A DNA stretch of 64,000 nucleotides from Tritrichomonas musculus (Eukaryota; Parabasalia; Tritrichomonadida; Tritrichomonadidae), in NCBI GenBank assembly GCA_039105265.1, contig JAPFFF010000012.1, positions 3,534,001-3,598,000 on the forward strand, read 5' to 3'. Position numbers and translations under genes: made by a program. Below, in pieces: positions 1-12,200 of the stretch. The notes below the pieces were generated by a model. The model made no database searches. It was not told the DNA's origin and was given only the letters and a program-made list of their open reading frames with translations. The stretch's first letter is position 1. The number at the start of each line of letters is the position of its first letter.

Positions 1-2287
1 ATTAAAATGAAAACCAGTCTTCATCAAGTTTGGGTGCTGCAATTGCCTGTGAATTACTGGAAATTGGAGCCATTCAGATAGAAAATGACAATGCATTCTA
101 CACTGTCGAATACGACTCAGGAAGCAAGCTTTTTCTATTATGTTTATCACAATGGCGATAAGTATCCCGAGCAAACCCCCGCACAAACAAGCACACCTAC
201 TGGTCCAACCACTTACATTGATAAAAGCTTCACTCAAGATGATTTCAAAGTCGTTAATGCTGGTTCTGCTACCGCTACTGTTAAGCAAGTATCAGGATGC
301 ACATTTAGCAACATAAATATCGCCACCTCAGAATATATGTTTGGTGCTAATGGAGCATTTTCTTTCTTCAACAAAGTATTCCAAAATGATGACAATACAG
401 AAAGGTCATGTCCACTAAAAGTGTACAATCTTAAGTCTATTCTTAACTTTGTCATAAGTAGATGCAAGTTCACAAAGATTGTTTCAAAAGCAAATGTGAA
501 TGGGAATATTCTATATACAACTCTACCAATAGGAACAGGAACAGCCGCAACAGCATTTGCTACACATATTACTTTTGAATTCTGTGAATTCACTGATTGC
601 CCAAGTTCAAAAGACCAGACACTTGTTTATCTTGCAAATATTATAGATACAGCAAGTTTCACTAATTGCAAATTCATTTTTAGTGATGCTGTTGGAGAAG
701 GTTCTTGACTCTAATAATCCAGGAATAGTTTTTGATTTCTGCCAGTTCACTCGAACAGGTCCAAAGACGATCAACATTCAGTCAGCCAAGACGACTAATC
801 TTGGTGAATTCAAATTCACAAATAACCGTGCCGAGTCACTTAAAGGATGCCTGATTGATATCGCTGATATGAACACGAAACCTGTCATCACTGGCAACAC
901 TTTCCATGACGTAACGTTGACTGATGGACAGTTCATTAGTATTAATCATGGCCTTGATAATGTTCTCATTAAAGAATCAACTTTCTCTGAATTTAGAACT
1001 TCAGGCAATTCAAACTTTGGCGGTTTTGCCACCAGTCTCAAGTATTTCAAAGCAGCAGGCACTGGAGGATTTAAATCAGCCAAGTTCACTCTTACATTCG
1101 ACTTTTGTACTCTCACTGATATCGTCAATTCTAAGACCGAATCACCGAAATCAAATGGCGGTGCTGTTCAATTTGGCTTCTCGAGTGACTTGACTCCAAT
1201 AAATTCCGTTTTCACCAACTCGACATTCAGATGAAACAGAGCCAACAAGCATGGTGGAGCTGTTGCAATCCAACAATTCCATCCGAGCCAACAGTGAAAG
1301 AGTTGTGCTCAACAGATGCAACTGGTGCAAAACGTTGTGAAATTAAAAATAACCCAGAAGTTGAAGATGAGAGAAACGTTGTTGTTAAAGTTAGTAAAAC
1401 AAAATTCAATTACATTCAAGGTGAAAAAGGAGGCGCTATTCACTTAGAGAATTGTGGACTTGAGATGAAGGATAGTTGCAAGTTTATAGGATGCCTTTCA
1501 ACAGCCGGTCCTGGCGGCGCTATTTACATACACAATCCAACCAATGTTCTCAATCCAGTTCGAATTGAAGGTCACTATTTCGAAGGCAATCAAGCGCCAT
1601 TGAATGGAGGTGCAATCTACATCTATTCTTCATGGACAGAAAACATCGCAGCAATCACTAAGTGCAATTTCGTATCCAACAGTATTCAATCATCTGATGC
1701 AAGTGCATCAGGCTGCGCAATCTACTTTAAGGCGATGAAAGGAGTCGTCATTAAATGCAAGTTTACGAAGAATTATCCATTTAATGAGAATTGGCAGCGA
1801 TTTCACAAATGATGAAGTTGGCTCACTTGTCCAATTTGAAGCTAAGAAGAATGTTTTAACTGTCTCTGATTGCTCATTTGAAATTGGAAAGAATTCTTTG
1901 TCTTCAATCTTCTTCAAAGGTGGACGAAGAGGTCCTTCTTTGGATGTTAAAAATTGCTTTTTTGTTGGCAAATTGAACAAAGGCGCTCATCACATTGACG
2001 GCGAGTTGGTGGAGGAAAAAACACCACAAATGATCCTCAAATCATGCAAGTTCTCCTCTGGCGCTCTTGGAGCTGTCAGCAAGAATTTATTGGTATCAGT
2101 TAATGCAAGCGGACAAGTTTTCTGTTACAGTGAGAGAAGTAAATGTTCGCTTAAGATGATTGCTGCTGTTTCTCTGACTTCTCTTGTAGTCATTGTTGCG
2201 ATCATTGTAGGTGTCATTAAGAAGGTAAGAAGTACTGATCAAAACAATCAAAAAGAAGATCAAATTGATCAAAAAATGAATATTTAA
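1..2287 (+). pseudogene. Pmp-like beta-helix surface protein gene, broken and cut by window edge
   Basis: This stretch encodes one surface protein spread over several reading frames. Open segments lie at 85-708, 683-1234, 1231-1812 and 1784-2287, and coherent protein-like sequence continues upstream to base 1 in yet another frame. The pieces carry repeated GGAI/GGAV and FxxN tetrapeptides (for example GGAIHL, GGAIYI, FTNN, FEGN), the signature of chlamydial Pmp-like repeats that fold as a right-handed parallel beta-helix. The last piece ends in a hydrophobic membrane helix (about 2150-2215, VVIVAIIVGVI) and a short charged K/Q/D-rich tail, as in trichomonad Pmp-like surface proteins. At least three frame changes (near 690, near 1230-1300, near 1790) separate the pieces. 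Either this is a decayed member of a large surface family or the assembly has indel errors. The stop at 2287 is TAAA-type. Its role is probably at the plasma membrane (inference from family). Confidence 0.7.
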
Positions 2288-2468
2288 AATAATTATTAAT
2301 TCATAATAGTAAATAAAAAAAAAATTATTATTTATTTATTTATTTATTGAGTTCTATAAAAATCTTAATAAACTCATAACAAACCCATTTTCTAGGTTAT
2401 TTGCTCTGTAATATAAGATTTACTTTTAATTATTCTTGAAATATATAAAAGCAAATCAATTCATGGTA

Positions 2469-4454
2469 TTAAATCAACAATTTAGATTCATCAATTGCTG
2501 TCTTTATGCTATCATATAAGCAACCATAACTTTTTACTGATCTCAGTTTTCTTTGATCAATAGCAAATACTTCTTCTTTATCTTCAAGGACAATATCAGC
2601 ACCATCAACATCATCAAAAACGTACTTGAATGAACTAAGATGTTCGTTGCACATTGGGCAGTTGTAGTTCATTTCATAGCTCTTTGAAGCGCATTCGTAG
2701 CACATGCAGAAGTGTCCGCAAGGAAGTGAAATTGTGTTTGGCTTTTTCTCAAGGCAAATTGAACAAACGTCTTCTATATAAATTTTGTGAACTTCTTTGA
2801 CTGGCGAGTCACAAAGTGGGCATTTTGAAATATCTTTGCAATCATCACAAATGAGGTGACCGCATGGACAAATGACGTTGGGTTTATCGTCCTTAGTCAT
2901 GTGCTTATGGCATGCAGAGCAAACAAAATCGCAAGACTTATTTTCGGCATTTTTAATAATTTTAGACATTTTCTGAATTTTCAGAGGAAGGATCATTTCA
3001 TTATTTACAAATTCTTCTGGATCTTTCATCTTTGTTATATCAGGTGGTATTTCATATGTTGGAGATCTCCAGGATCGGATATGGACATGTTCATGGCAGC
3101 ACAAATCGTCATCATCATCATCATTTTCATTATTTTTATTATTATTTTCGTCTTGAACTTTTTGAATGCTTTTTTGTTCGCATGTTGCGGTATTTGAATG
3201 ATGAATAATAAGTTTTTGATTCCCTGGATTTATGTTGGAATAAGTGACATATGATCCTCCAAATGCGTTGATAATGTTCTTTTTAATATTATAAAACCTG
3301 CAATTTTCAATGTGGACACGGGCTGAATCTGATATTGAGAAACAATTTGTTTCACATTTATCAAAAGTACAATTTATAAACATTGGAGTGCAACAACTCT
3401 TGCAGATAACACAAAATGTATTTTTATTAGATAAGAGGGAACAATTATAAAATACTGGATTTGCATTTCTTCCAATAACAGCAATTGTTGGATGTTCAGT
3501 GTTTATTATTTCGCAATTATAGAAATATCCATCAGAATTTTCTATATTGATGGCGTTTCCATTTGTACCTGAAATTTTTACATTTTTAGCTTTTACATGA
3601 GAATTGTTAATGGCTCTGATTGAAGTATTATTTGGATTTTCAATAATTACGCCATCATCAAGGAAAATTGATGAGTTTTCAGCTATTGTAGCAGCTCCTT
3701 TTTCACAATTAATGAACTTGGTATCTTTCAAATATATTTTTGATGAATCTTTGGCAAAAAGAGCTTTTCCTTGAATTGAATTAAATTCGCAATCAAACAT
3801 TTGACATTTACTATTTTTGGTTGCAAAAACTGAAATATTCCTATCATTTCTGAATTTACATTGATAAAATTCTGCAAATGAATCATCCATAATAAAACAT
3901 GATATTTTATTATCATCAAAAGTGCAATTTTCAAATCTGACTGAAGAGAAGTTTCTAACAATAACAGAAACTCTTTGTGCTTTTGTAAAATGGCAATGGT
4001 TAAATATAGCTTTTGAATTGGCGAATATTTCTATTGCACTTTCTGTTTTTTCTAAATCTTGAGCTTGGAATGATGAATAAGAAGATGATAATACTGATTT
4101 GGCTGTTAATTGTATTTTGCATAAAAGGTTAACATAATCTAAAAATACTGTTGTGCCGCTAATAGTTAGCCATTCAATTATAAAATTATTATCTGAAATG
4201 TATTTTTCTTCTTCATTGCTTGATTCTTGATCAAAAAAGTGTTCTTTTAATTTTAATAAGAATTGCTTCTGTTGTTCAGTTTGATAATCCTTAGAATGGA
4301 GAATATCTGTAAATTTACGGAAAAACTGAGGACTATTTATTAATTTTTCTAAATTTTCTTGTAGATAGAATTTTGCTTTTGGACTATCTTCTTTTATAAT
4401 AAAGAAGGGAGGTCTTTCCAATTCATGGTAGTCATGTTGTTTTCCATTATTCAT
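2469..4454 (-). CDS. Right-handed beta-helix protein with two C-terminal RING fingers
   Basis: The 661-aa product has three parts. Residues 1-100 are mixed and charged. Residues about 100-390 show the regular pattern of a parallel beta-helix (repeats such as FENCTF, FYQCKF, FYNCEI, FINCTF at spacings near 23 residues). A low-complexity N/D linker (about 415-430) is followed by two zinc-binding RING-type domains. RING1 begins at C512 (CSAC..CPCGHLIC..C..CPLC). RING2 begins at C564 (CSIC..LPCGHFCMC..C..CPMC) and is a standard C3HC4 RING. RING fingers usually recruit E2 ubiquitin enzymes, so an E3 ligase with a beta-helix substrate-binding part is likely; human FBXO11 offers a loose parallel with a beta-helix and an F-box. 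The gene is convergent with the broken Pmp-like gene and has no close upstream neighbour. No signal peptide is seen, so it probably acts in the cytosol. Confidence 0.75.
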   Translation of the reverse strand: MNNGKQHDYHELERPPFFIIKEDSPKAKFYLQENLEKLINSPQFFRKFTDILHSKDYQTEQQKQFLLKLKEHFFDQESSNEEEKYISDNNFIIEWLTISGTTVFLDYVNLLCKIQLTAKSVLSSSYSSFQAQDLEKTESAIEIFANSKAIFNHCHFTKAQRVSVIVRNFSSVRFENCTFDDNKISCFIMDDSFAEFYQCKFRNDRNISVFATKNSKCQMFDCEFNSIQGKALFAKDSSKIYLKDTKFINCEKGAATIAENSSIFLDDGVIIENPNNTSIRAINNSHVKAKNVKISGTNGNAINIENSDGYFYNCEIINTEHPTIAVIGRNANPVFYNCSLLSNKNTFCVICKSCCTPMFINCTFDKCETNCFSISDSARVHIENCRFYNIKKNIINAFGGSYVTYSNINPGNQKLIIHHSNTATCEQKSIQKVQDENNNKNNENDDDDDDLCCHEHVHIRSWRSPTYEIPPDITKMKDPEEFVNNEMILPLKIQKMSKIIKNAENKSCDFVCSACHKHMTKDDKPNVICPCGHLICDDCKDISKCPLCDSPVKEVHKIYIEDVCSICLEKKPNTISLPCGHFCMCYECASKSYEMNYNCPMCNEHLSSFKYVFDDVDGADIVLEDKEEVFAIDQRKLRSVKSYGCLYDSIKTAIDESKLLI

Positions 4455-6100
4455 TCAAAAAAATGAAGCAAATTTGGAATATTTGTCTTAAATTTTTTAT
4501 AAAATTTTTATAAAATTTTGTCCTACACCAGCTTCAAAATTTTTGAATTAAAATTTTAACAAATAAAATGATTTTGCAAATTAAAATACGTTTGGTTTTT
4601 GAATGAAAAAATTTTATAATTTGAATACATCCTTTCAATCGAATTAGATTATCCGAAAAGTTAAGAACAAAATTTTCAAAAATTATTACATTTAGGATCT
4701 ATCCAGAAAAAATCTCCCCCAATGCTATTGATGGTTAATGAACATAATTTTTGGAATGATATAGCTATCATATATGAATTTCTTTTATCAGTTGCGAAGC
4801 AAAATTTAATAAATATTTATTAAATATTTGGAGTTTTTTGGCTATAGGCCAGAAATCATCTCCAATACTATTGATGGTTTATCTGCATATTTTTTTGGAA
4901 AGATATTTTTTTTTCTCAAAACCCAAAAAAAAATATACAACAATTCAACAAAAAGGATCAGTTAATAATATTGGGGAGATAGTAATGTTTTCAATTGATT
5001 ATAACTGTCGAAAAAATTATTTTTTTCACAAAAATAATGATTGCACTTTCCAAACAGTTAAGTGACAACATAAAATGAAAATTTTCACTTTTCTGAGTTC
5101 ATCCCAAAAATTCTGAATTTTTATGGGAATTATGAAATGGAAAAACTAACTTTTTGAAAGTTTATTTTCAATTTTTATTTTTAGTTTCTTTATCAAAAAG
5201 TTCTATTTTATTTACGTTTTCTTTCAAAAAGTGAATTTTTCTGTAAATTTTTAACAACAAAACTTTATGTTGAAAAATTCCAATTACTGTAATAAATTAT
5301 TGTGTTTAAGGTAAAAATGTCATACGTTAAGCAACCGCTTTAATTTTTTGACACTATTTATTGAGACATGTTAAGTAAAATCATTTTCTTTTCTTTTTTT
5401 TTTGTTTTTCATTAAAGAATACATTTTTTATTAACAAATCCTTTTAATTCCACTCCCAAAAAAGCCCAATTTGTTTTGATTTCATTGAATTTGCTGATTA
5501 TGTGAACATAAATCAATTTAGTATTTTATATTTTCCAATTATATCTCATCAAAAAAAATTTGTTATATTATTGATGGAGACAAATTGGTAAGGAGTTTTC
5601 ATCGCACATATGACAGAATTTCTCTTTGTTTACAATTTTTTACAAAAAATATTATTTAATATTACGAAAACGATAAAAAAATTGATTTTAATGGCAAAGT
5701 AGCATTTTTCATTGAAATAAAATCAATATTTTATAAGAAGAAACGAATCTTATCAAACCCTTTGGAAATTTATTTATTCCATTACTATTTTTTTTAATAA
5801 TTCAATGAAATTTTTATGATAATTATTGATATTATATTTTGAAATTAAATATAAATTACATAATCTTTCTCTTCTTTATAATAATTCGAATATAAATCTA
5901 AAACTCTTTTTTGTTCAAATGTTAATTGAAAAAGTTGATAAACTAATTTATAATTGAAAAATTCAATTATAAAAATTTTCACTTCGCAATTATAATTTTT
6001 GTTTAATTTTCCATATTTTTCTCAAAAAAATTGGATTATAAATAAATATATTATTATTTTAAATCTTTAGGTAATTTTGATCGTGATTTCAATGCATTCA

Positions 6101-6175
6101 AAATTGAATTCTCTTAGATTGACGACTTCACCTTTTTTAAAAAAATTGAATTCTCTTAGATTGACGACTTCACCT
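6101..6175. repeat. Two-copy tandem duplication, 42-bp period
   Basis: A 33-bp segment containing TCTTAGATTGACGACTTCAC occurs at 6101-6133 and again at 6143-6175 with no difference seen, separated by an A/T spacer. It looks like a recent slippage duplication. Confidence 0.85.
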
Positions 6176-7733
6176 CTTCAGAAAAAAAAATTAACCTTTT
6201 TTTCTCCTTAAACCGTCAAAAAAATTAATATTTTAGCTTTATCTCAATAAATCCTAGATAGATCATCCAATTAACGAGATATATCATGTAAAATAAAATA
6301 TATAAAACGGTAAAATCATTACAGGAAAATGTATCGAAGGGATTAGAAATTATTTGGAAATTATTGAAATATCGATTTTTGATTTTTCGTATCTCCACAT
6401 ATTCTTAATTAATTAAATATATTTTTATTTTATAAACAAACAAATATAATAATATAGAAAAATATAAGTTCAAAAATATAAAAATAATATTTTAATCACC
6501 ACTTTACTAGGGTTTTTAAATTTTTCAAAAAGTAAAGATTAAAAATTCTAATTTCTTATGTAATGAACAAAACAGGTTGTAAATAGTATCAAACAATTAT
6601 ACATATGATAAGGAATTAAAATATGCTATTAAAATTTTAGTAAGTCTTAAAATCACCAACTTTTTGCTTTCAACAAATTGAAAGAAAAGAGTTTGTATAC
6701 CTTTGTATAGTAACGGCAAAAATATAAAATTGCTTTATTTTTTAAATATATATTGTAATTAATGTATTATTAAATATTGAATATAATATTGTCTGGTTTT
6801 AATCGATAAATGCATCGGTAAACAAAAAAATTTTTTTGTGAAAAATAATTACAATAAATAAGAGGCATATCAACCAAAAAAAAGCTCTCAAAAAGTGAAA
6901 GTAGAAAATAAGATAAGTCCAATTATAAAAGATTAATATAAAAAAGAAGAATGTATTTATGATCTCTGGAATCCAATTATTTAGTCTGTACAATAAAAAT
7001 TAATAGTTTTTAGGTAAAAAACATCAATTTTGATTTTTTATTTTATCCACTCTATAGAAATATAAGATCCAAGATTCTTTACATTTATAACTTAATAATA
7101 TTAACAAATTACTAATGGTTTTTATGATTACTCTATACGTTCTTTAAATATCTAAACATAAAACGTCTTATTTTCAAATAACTGTGATACTAATCATATT
7201 TCATTTTTTAATCAAAATAAAACAGCCATTTTAATAATTATATTGGAATTTTCTTTTATACGTTTCAATATACACTAATATTATATTTTCAATTCAATTG
7301 ATAGTTCATTGAAAAAATAAATTATAATTAGTGCTCAAAATATGATTTTTAGAGGATTTATAGAACTTATGATAAATTCATTTCATTTTACTATAAAATT
7401 ATAAAAAAAATTTTGAAATAAATCATTTTTTATTTTTACCGATCGAACTTTTTCAAATATTTATATTTTAAATAAATATTTGAGAATATTAGAGCAGAGA
7501 TTTATTTTGTTGATTAATAAAAATTATATACTTCTTTATTAAAAATCAAATAATGATTTTACCTACTTTATAAAATCAAAATAAAATATTTTAAAATATT
7601 TGTTTTAAATTTTTTGTGATATGCAAATATAATTACTTTTATAAATTTATAATTAATATCTAAGTATATTTATATCATAAAATTAATTTTTGAAAATTCA
7701 GTTTCCAAGTTATAAGTAAAACTTATTTATTCT

Positions 7734-7829
7734 TCTCAAATTGAAAGAATATTCAATTAACCATCTCTCAAATTGAAAAGCTATTCAATAAAAATTCTCT
7801 CAAATTGAAATGGTATTCAATCTTGATCT
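7734..7829. repeat. Three-copy 32-bp tandem repeat
   Basis: Units starting at 7734, 7766 and 7798 each begin TCTCAAATTGAAA and contain TATTCAAT about 18 bases in. The halves are partly complementary (ATTGAA/TTCAAT), so each unit can also form a weak hairpin. No gene is involved. Confidence 0.75.
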
Positions 7830-8313
7830 TATCAAAAATGAAAGAGAATTCATTTTTCAATATATCAAATTTGAATATATCTACTTTTTGAATTGAAGAT
7901 ATTGAGTTAAAAATGATGATTTGAATGAAAACTAAAAACTGTATAGAAGTTTTCGTTTGCTCAAGAGGAAAAGTTTTAATATACATCATTTAAATCTTAT
8001 ATTATCATTTTCAAAAAAATTTATCGAGTAGAATTTTGGTTGACATGCCTCTAATAAATATTCAATTTAATAAAAATATTTTTTTTTTATATCTTTTTAT
8101 TATATTGTTTTTTCGATATATTTTATATATTTATATTATTATGTTAAATTTGTTATATTATTTATTATTTCTTTAACTTTTAACAAGATAGCCGCTTTTT
8201 GAGCTACGCTCAAAAAGTGTCTTTCTCAAATTTATAAATAAAGTCAATTTACAAATTATTTTTTCGCCAACAGGTATTCCAATTGGAAGAACAATCGAAT
8301 GAAATATTTGAAT

Positions 8314-8318
8314 GGATA
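8314..8318. other. Target site duplication of element 1, left copy (GGATA)
   Basis: GGATA directly left of the element matches GGATA at 31895-31899 directly right of it. If one counts the neighbouring T, TGGATA is shared in an overlapping register. Confidence 0.75.
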
Positions 8319-9160
8319 AGTAGAATAGTTAAGGGGGGCTACGCTAAAAACGCTCCGCCCTCCCTTAACAACGTTTTAGGACCCCTTTCTGGACCCTCAA
8401 AACCACGAAAAAACCCTATCTGGGACCCTCTAGAAGCACTACTTTTGACCCCTTCCAGAGTACTCCAGAACCCCTGTTTTTCGCTATTCTGGGACCCCCT
8501 GGAACATATATGATGACCCCTATAACTATATAGCTACAGAGCTTTGTAAACACTCTTCCACGGACTCTAAAACCATGAAAAAACCCTATCTGGGACCCTC
8601 TATAAACACTACTTCTGACCCCTTCCACAAGCTCCAAAACCACGAAAAAACCCTATCTGGGACCCTCTAAAAACACTATTTTTGAGATCTCTAAAAATAA
8701 CCCCAAACGTAATTTAAATAATTTTTTTATCCGCTACATATAATTATAATATGACTACAGAAATTCAATTCCACCTCGAATCAATCGTTGATGAATTCTA
8801 TGATTATATAGATGAACTCGATAAGATTCACTGTGTTGATGATATCATGGAATCACTTCATGAAACCTTGATCCCAATGAATCTTGATAGAGATTTCAAC
8901 GTATATAACATCCTCACGTATTACGACATCGATGATCTAGACGATCTCGATGATATCTTCAACGCTCCATACTATGATGATGGAGCTGTAGACTTAAAGA
9001 TAGAGACTATCGACAGATGTATTCATTTATTGATGATGAAAGAAGATTTCCATCGTGAAGATGAATCGGACGAACCCCTTATCGATACGGACACAGATGA
9101 GTTCGCTGACGATGAAGAGTAAGGGAAGTTCTCGAAGAGTAAGTGATGTTTATTTTTGTT
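8319..9160 (+). repeat. Left terminal inverted repeat of Polinton element 1
   Basis: This repeat of about 842 bp matches the reverse complement of 31052-31894. The outer third is unusually rich in CCCT and GGGACCCTCT and contains imperfect internal repeats built on CCACGAAAAAACCCTATCTG, near 8403, 8574 and 8640. A subterminal hairpin can form between GTTAAGGG (8328-8335) and CCCTTAAC (8362-8369). The inner half contains the 123-aa gene and its upstream region. Differences from the right copy are few and fall mainly in the internal-repeat zone. Confidence 0.93.
8751..9122 (+). CDS. Acidic 123-aa protein, left-repeat copy
   Basis: I do not recognise a family. The product is strongly acidic, with runs such as YYDIDDLDDLDDIF in the middle and an E/D-rich tail (DTDTDEFADDEE), and it is predicted to be mostly helical. 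The ATG at 8751 follows TATAATTATAAT; the next upstream stop leaves little room for another start. It reads into the element and precedes the DNA polymerase gene. Because it lies wholly within the terminal repeat, an identical copy exists at 31090-31461, giving two doses of the gene and one gene close to each end. Acidic small proteins of DNA viruses often mimic DNA or bind basic proteins, but that is speculation here. Confidence 0.7.
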   Translation: MTTEIQFHLESIVDEFYDYIDELDKIHCVDDIMESLHETLIPMNLDRDFNVYNILTYYDIDDLDDLDDIFNAPYYDDGAVDLKIETIDRCIHLLMMKEDFHREDESDEPLIDTDTDEFADDEE

Positions 9161-9265
9161 CATCTATGTATTTATTGTTAATGATTACTCTTCAAAAACA
9201 TCAATTATTGATATCACTAAATAATTCTTGTTAGGCTAAAATAATTATTTTTTATTCTATTATAA

Positions 9266-12200
9266 ATGAATAACAAACTATTGAGTAAGTTAAATAAATC
9301 CGAAATATTATCATTACCGGGGTTCAAAAGATATAAATCATGTGTAATGAGACAATTAATACCGTTATTGCGGGATAAGAAAAAAGAACTAGGTATCGAT
9401 TTCAGAGGTGTTCGCGTTAATGATTATATTAAACGATTTAATGAAGTACGAGAATCTAATAAGAAACGTAAACAAAATAAAATATCTCGTCAAGTGAAAG
9501 CTCTGTTCGACCGTTCATTTATGAACATCGATACCGGATACACATCATCCAAAACCGAAGAGAGACGTCGTTATGAAGAGAACGTTCAAGATAAATCTGA
9601 ATATCAGTCTGAGATGAAACGAATGATGACGGCTGTTAATAAACATGAGTCATTCGAAATCGACATCAATGATAATAGTGAGAAACAATACGCGTTTACT
9701 CAGGTATTACGAAATATTCGTAAGATGAAATCAAGTGAATGGAAACCTCTTGTATATGGATATGATATGAATGGATCTGGTAGAGTGTTTCATTTGAATC
9801 AAGAATCGAATCTAGAAGAGTTAATACGATGTATCCTCGGTGAAATAACAGTTGAAGAATATAGTTCTGATTGCGGTAATCCCCATTTAGTCGGCTGGGA
9901 TTACGTTCCAGTTAGATTCGAAGTGAAGTTCATTAAGATGACTAAGAATGAGAAGACGGGTAAGACTGAGTTCATTGAGAAGGTCGATGGTGAAGAAGTC
10001 GTACTCGAATCTGTTGATGATTTCCGTGATGTTCCTGATAGTGGTTTCTTCCCTTATATCAATCTCATTGAATCATTAGACTTATCGAGATATCAGATAT
10101 ATAACTCTATCGATAAGAAGAATTATCGAGATAACTGTTTTGTACATGCGTGTGTTCAGTCATGTGTATTCAATGATGAAGAACTTTATAAGTTACGTTC
10201 TATAATGTTAACTCGAAATATACCAAACAAGAAGATATTAGAGATAGCGATCTTAATGAAGTGTCACTTCGTTGTATATAAGTTCGATGATAAGAGAGAC
10301 TCTCGACACCAGAGAAGAGATTCAGTAGATACTCGAAAGAACTCTAAAGTTGTATCCGATAGAGTTGTTCAATTATTAACATATAAAGATCATTTCATGA
10401 TCGATATGAACGAGAAGGTACCTATCACTAAGTACTATATCGAACATAAAGATGAATTAGATTCTAAATATTCAGATATGGATCCTAAACAACGTCAATT
10501 AATTAAGAATAACAAGGGAGATACAGATGAAGGTACTGGACTTACCACCGTTCTTAAAACGATGTTCGAACATGGATACTTTAGAGAAATCAATCAATGT
10601 GAACAAGGTGTATTAAGTACTTGTGAGTTTGATAATCATTTGAACGACTACAATGATCTCTCATATGATGAAGAATCATGTTGTAAACCAGAGTCGATAG
10701 ATCTCAAGAAGATCACCGAATGGTCTCATATATACTACGCTGATTATGAGACTAATGTAACTGAAGGTAAACATAAACCCTATCTATGTTGTCGATGTGA
10801 TGATGAACATGTTAAACCATTCACAGGTGATCATCTTACGAGTAACTTCTTGAATTCACTCGAGACGAATTCGTTAACATACTTTCATAACTTGAAGTAC
10901 GATGGGTGTTTCTTTATAAATGAACCTGGTTGGGAGGTTCAAATAACTCAACGTTCTGGAACTCTATTACAGGTCGTCATGGATCAATATAAGATGATCG
11001 AAGTTAAAGATCCGAAAACCAAAGAACCTGTTATCGATCCGAAAACCGAGAAACCAAAGATGAAGAAGATTAGGTCTAAACATTTAACATTCAGAAACAG
11101 TTATTCAATCATTCCATCTTCATTATCTAAATTCGATGACATGTTTAAACTAAAGGTTCATAAAGAGATCATAGCGTATAAGATATATACTACTAAGAAT
11201 ATGAAGCGTAAATGGATCCCTTTTGATGAATTCTATGATCAATACGTTGTCGAGAATATCGATAAGAAGACATCAGATGAACTCAATAAAGATCGAGACC
11301 AACTACTTCGTAATGCTCGATTCGCGAAAGCGTATAAAGAAGATACCAAAGAAATAGAGATCATGAAGTACGCGGAGTTCTATTGTAAGAAAGATTGTGT
11401 TACATTGATGGATGGAATGAAGAAATTCAATAACGATTTATCCGAGGTATTTAAGAAGACTGATAAATCTTGGATCGGTATTCATCAATTCATATCTATC
11501 TCGGCTGTTGGTTATGATTTCGCTCGTATATATGGATGTTTCGATGGATGTTATCAATTATCTGGTAAACCACAGAACTTCATTCAACGTTGTGTATCTG
11601 GAGGTAGAACCATGACAGCTGATAACGTAAAACAATATATTGTTGATAGAATCCAAGACTTTGATGCGGTCAGTTTATATCCATCAGCGATGTCAATCAT
11701 GGATGGTGTTCCTAAAGGTAAACCTAAAGTGATCCCAGATAATTGTACTCATGAACAGTTAATGAAATACGATACATTCTTTATCGAAATCAACATCAAG
11801 AGTCTCTCATGTAAGTCAAATCATCCTTATAGATTCGGTCATGTATTCAAACATAACGAAGCTGGATCAAAAATATACTGTAATGAACCAGTCGATCACT
11901 ACTATGTTGATAAGATTACCTTAATGGACTTAATCGAATTCTATGATATCGAGTATGAATTCATTCGCGGATATTACTTCGATGATGGTTTCAATAATAA
12001 AATCAATGAGTTCATCAAAACGTTATTCGATTTGAGATTAAAGTATAAGAATGAAGAGAATCCACTCGAGAAGACGATTAAACTATTACTCAACTCTATC
12101 TACGGTAAATCAATATTGAAACCTATGACTGATGAGATCAAAGTTGTTGATCAGAAGAAGCTCATTCCTTACTTATATCGTAACTATAACTTCATCAAAG

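Larger units (their letters stand above)
4455..8318. other. Gene-free AT-rich stretch
   Basis: I see no convincing gene here; the few open frames are short, AT-driven and unlike any family I know. It holds small repeats listed separately (6101-6175, 7734-7829). It has a short motif at about 5309-5332 (TAAGGTAAAAATG followed by YCATACGTTAA) that recurs in opposite orientation near 35238-35262. A perfect 10-bp-stem hairpin lies at 8195-8217 (CTTTTTGAGC, loop TAC), about 100 bp left of the Polinton end. Weakly similar sentences around CTATTGATGGTT occur near 4722 and 4861. Confidence 0.6.

Noticed and set aside
6799-7989. Short open frames of 64-73 codons in the gene-free stretch.
   Set aside because: They are composed of F/I/Y/N/K from AT-rich DNA and have no neighbours or motifs.
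8195-8217. Hairpin left of Polinton element 1 as a possible insertion-site signal.
   Set aside because: It lies about 100 bp from the end, has no partner at the other insertion and is short; it is mentioned only in the spacer entry.
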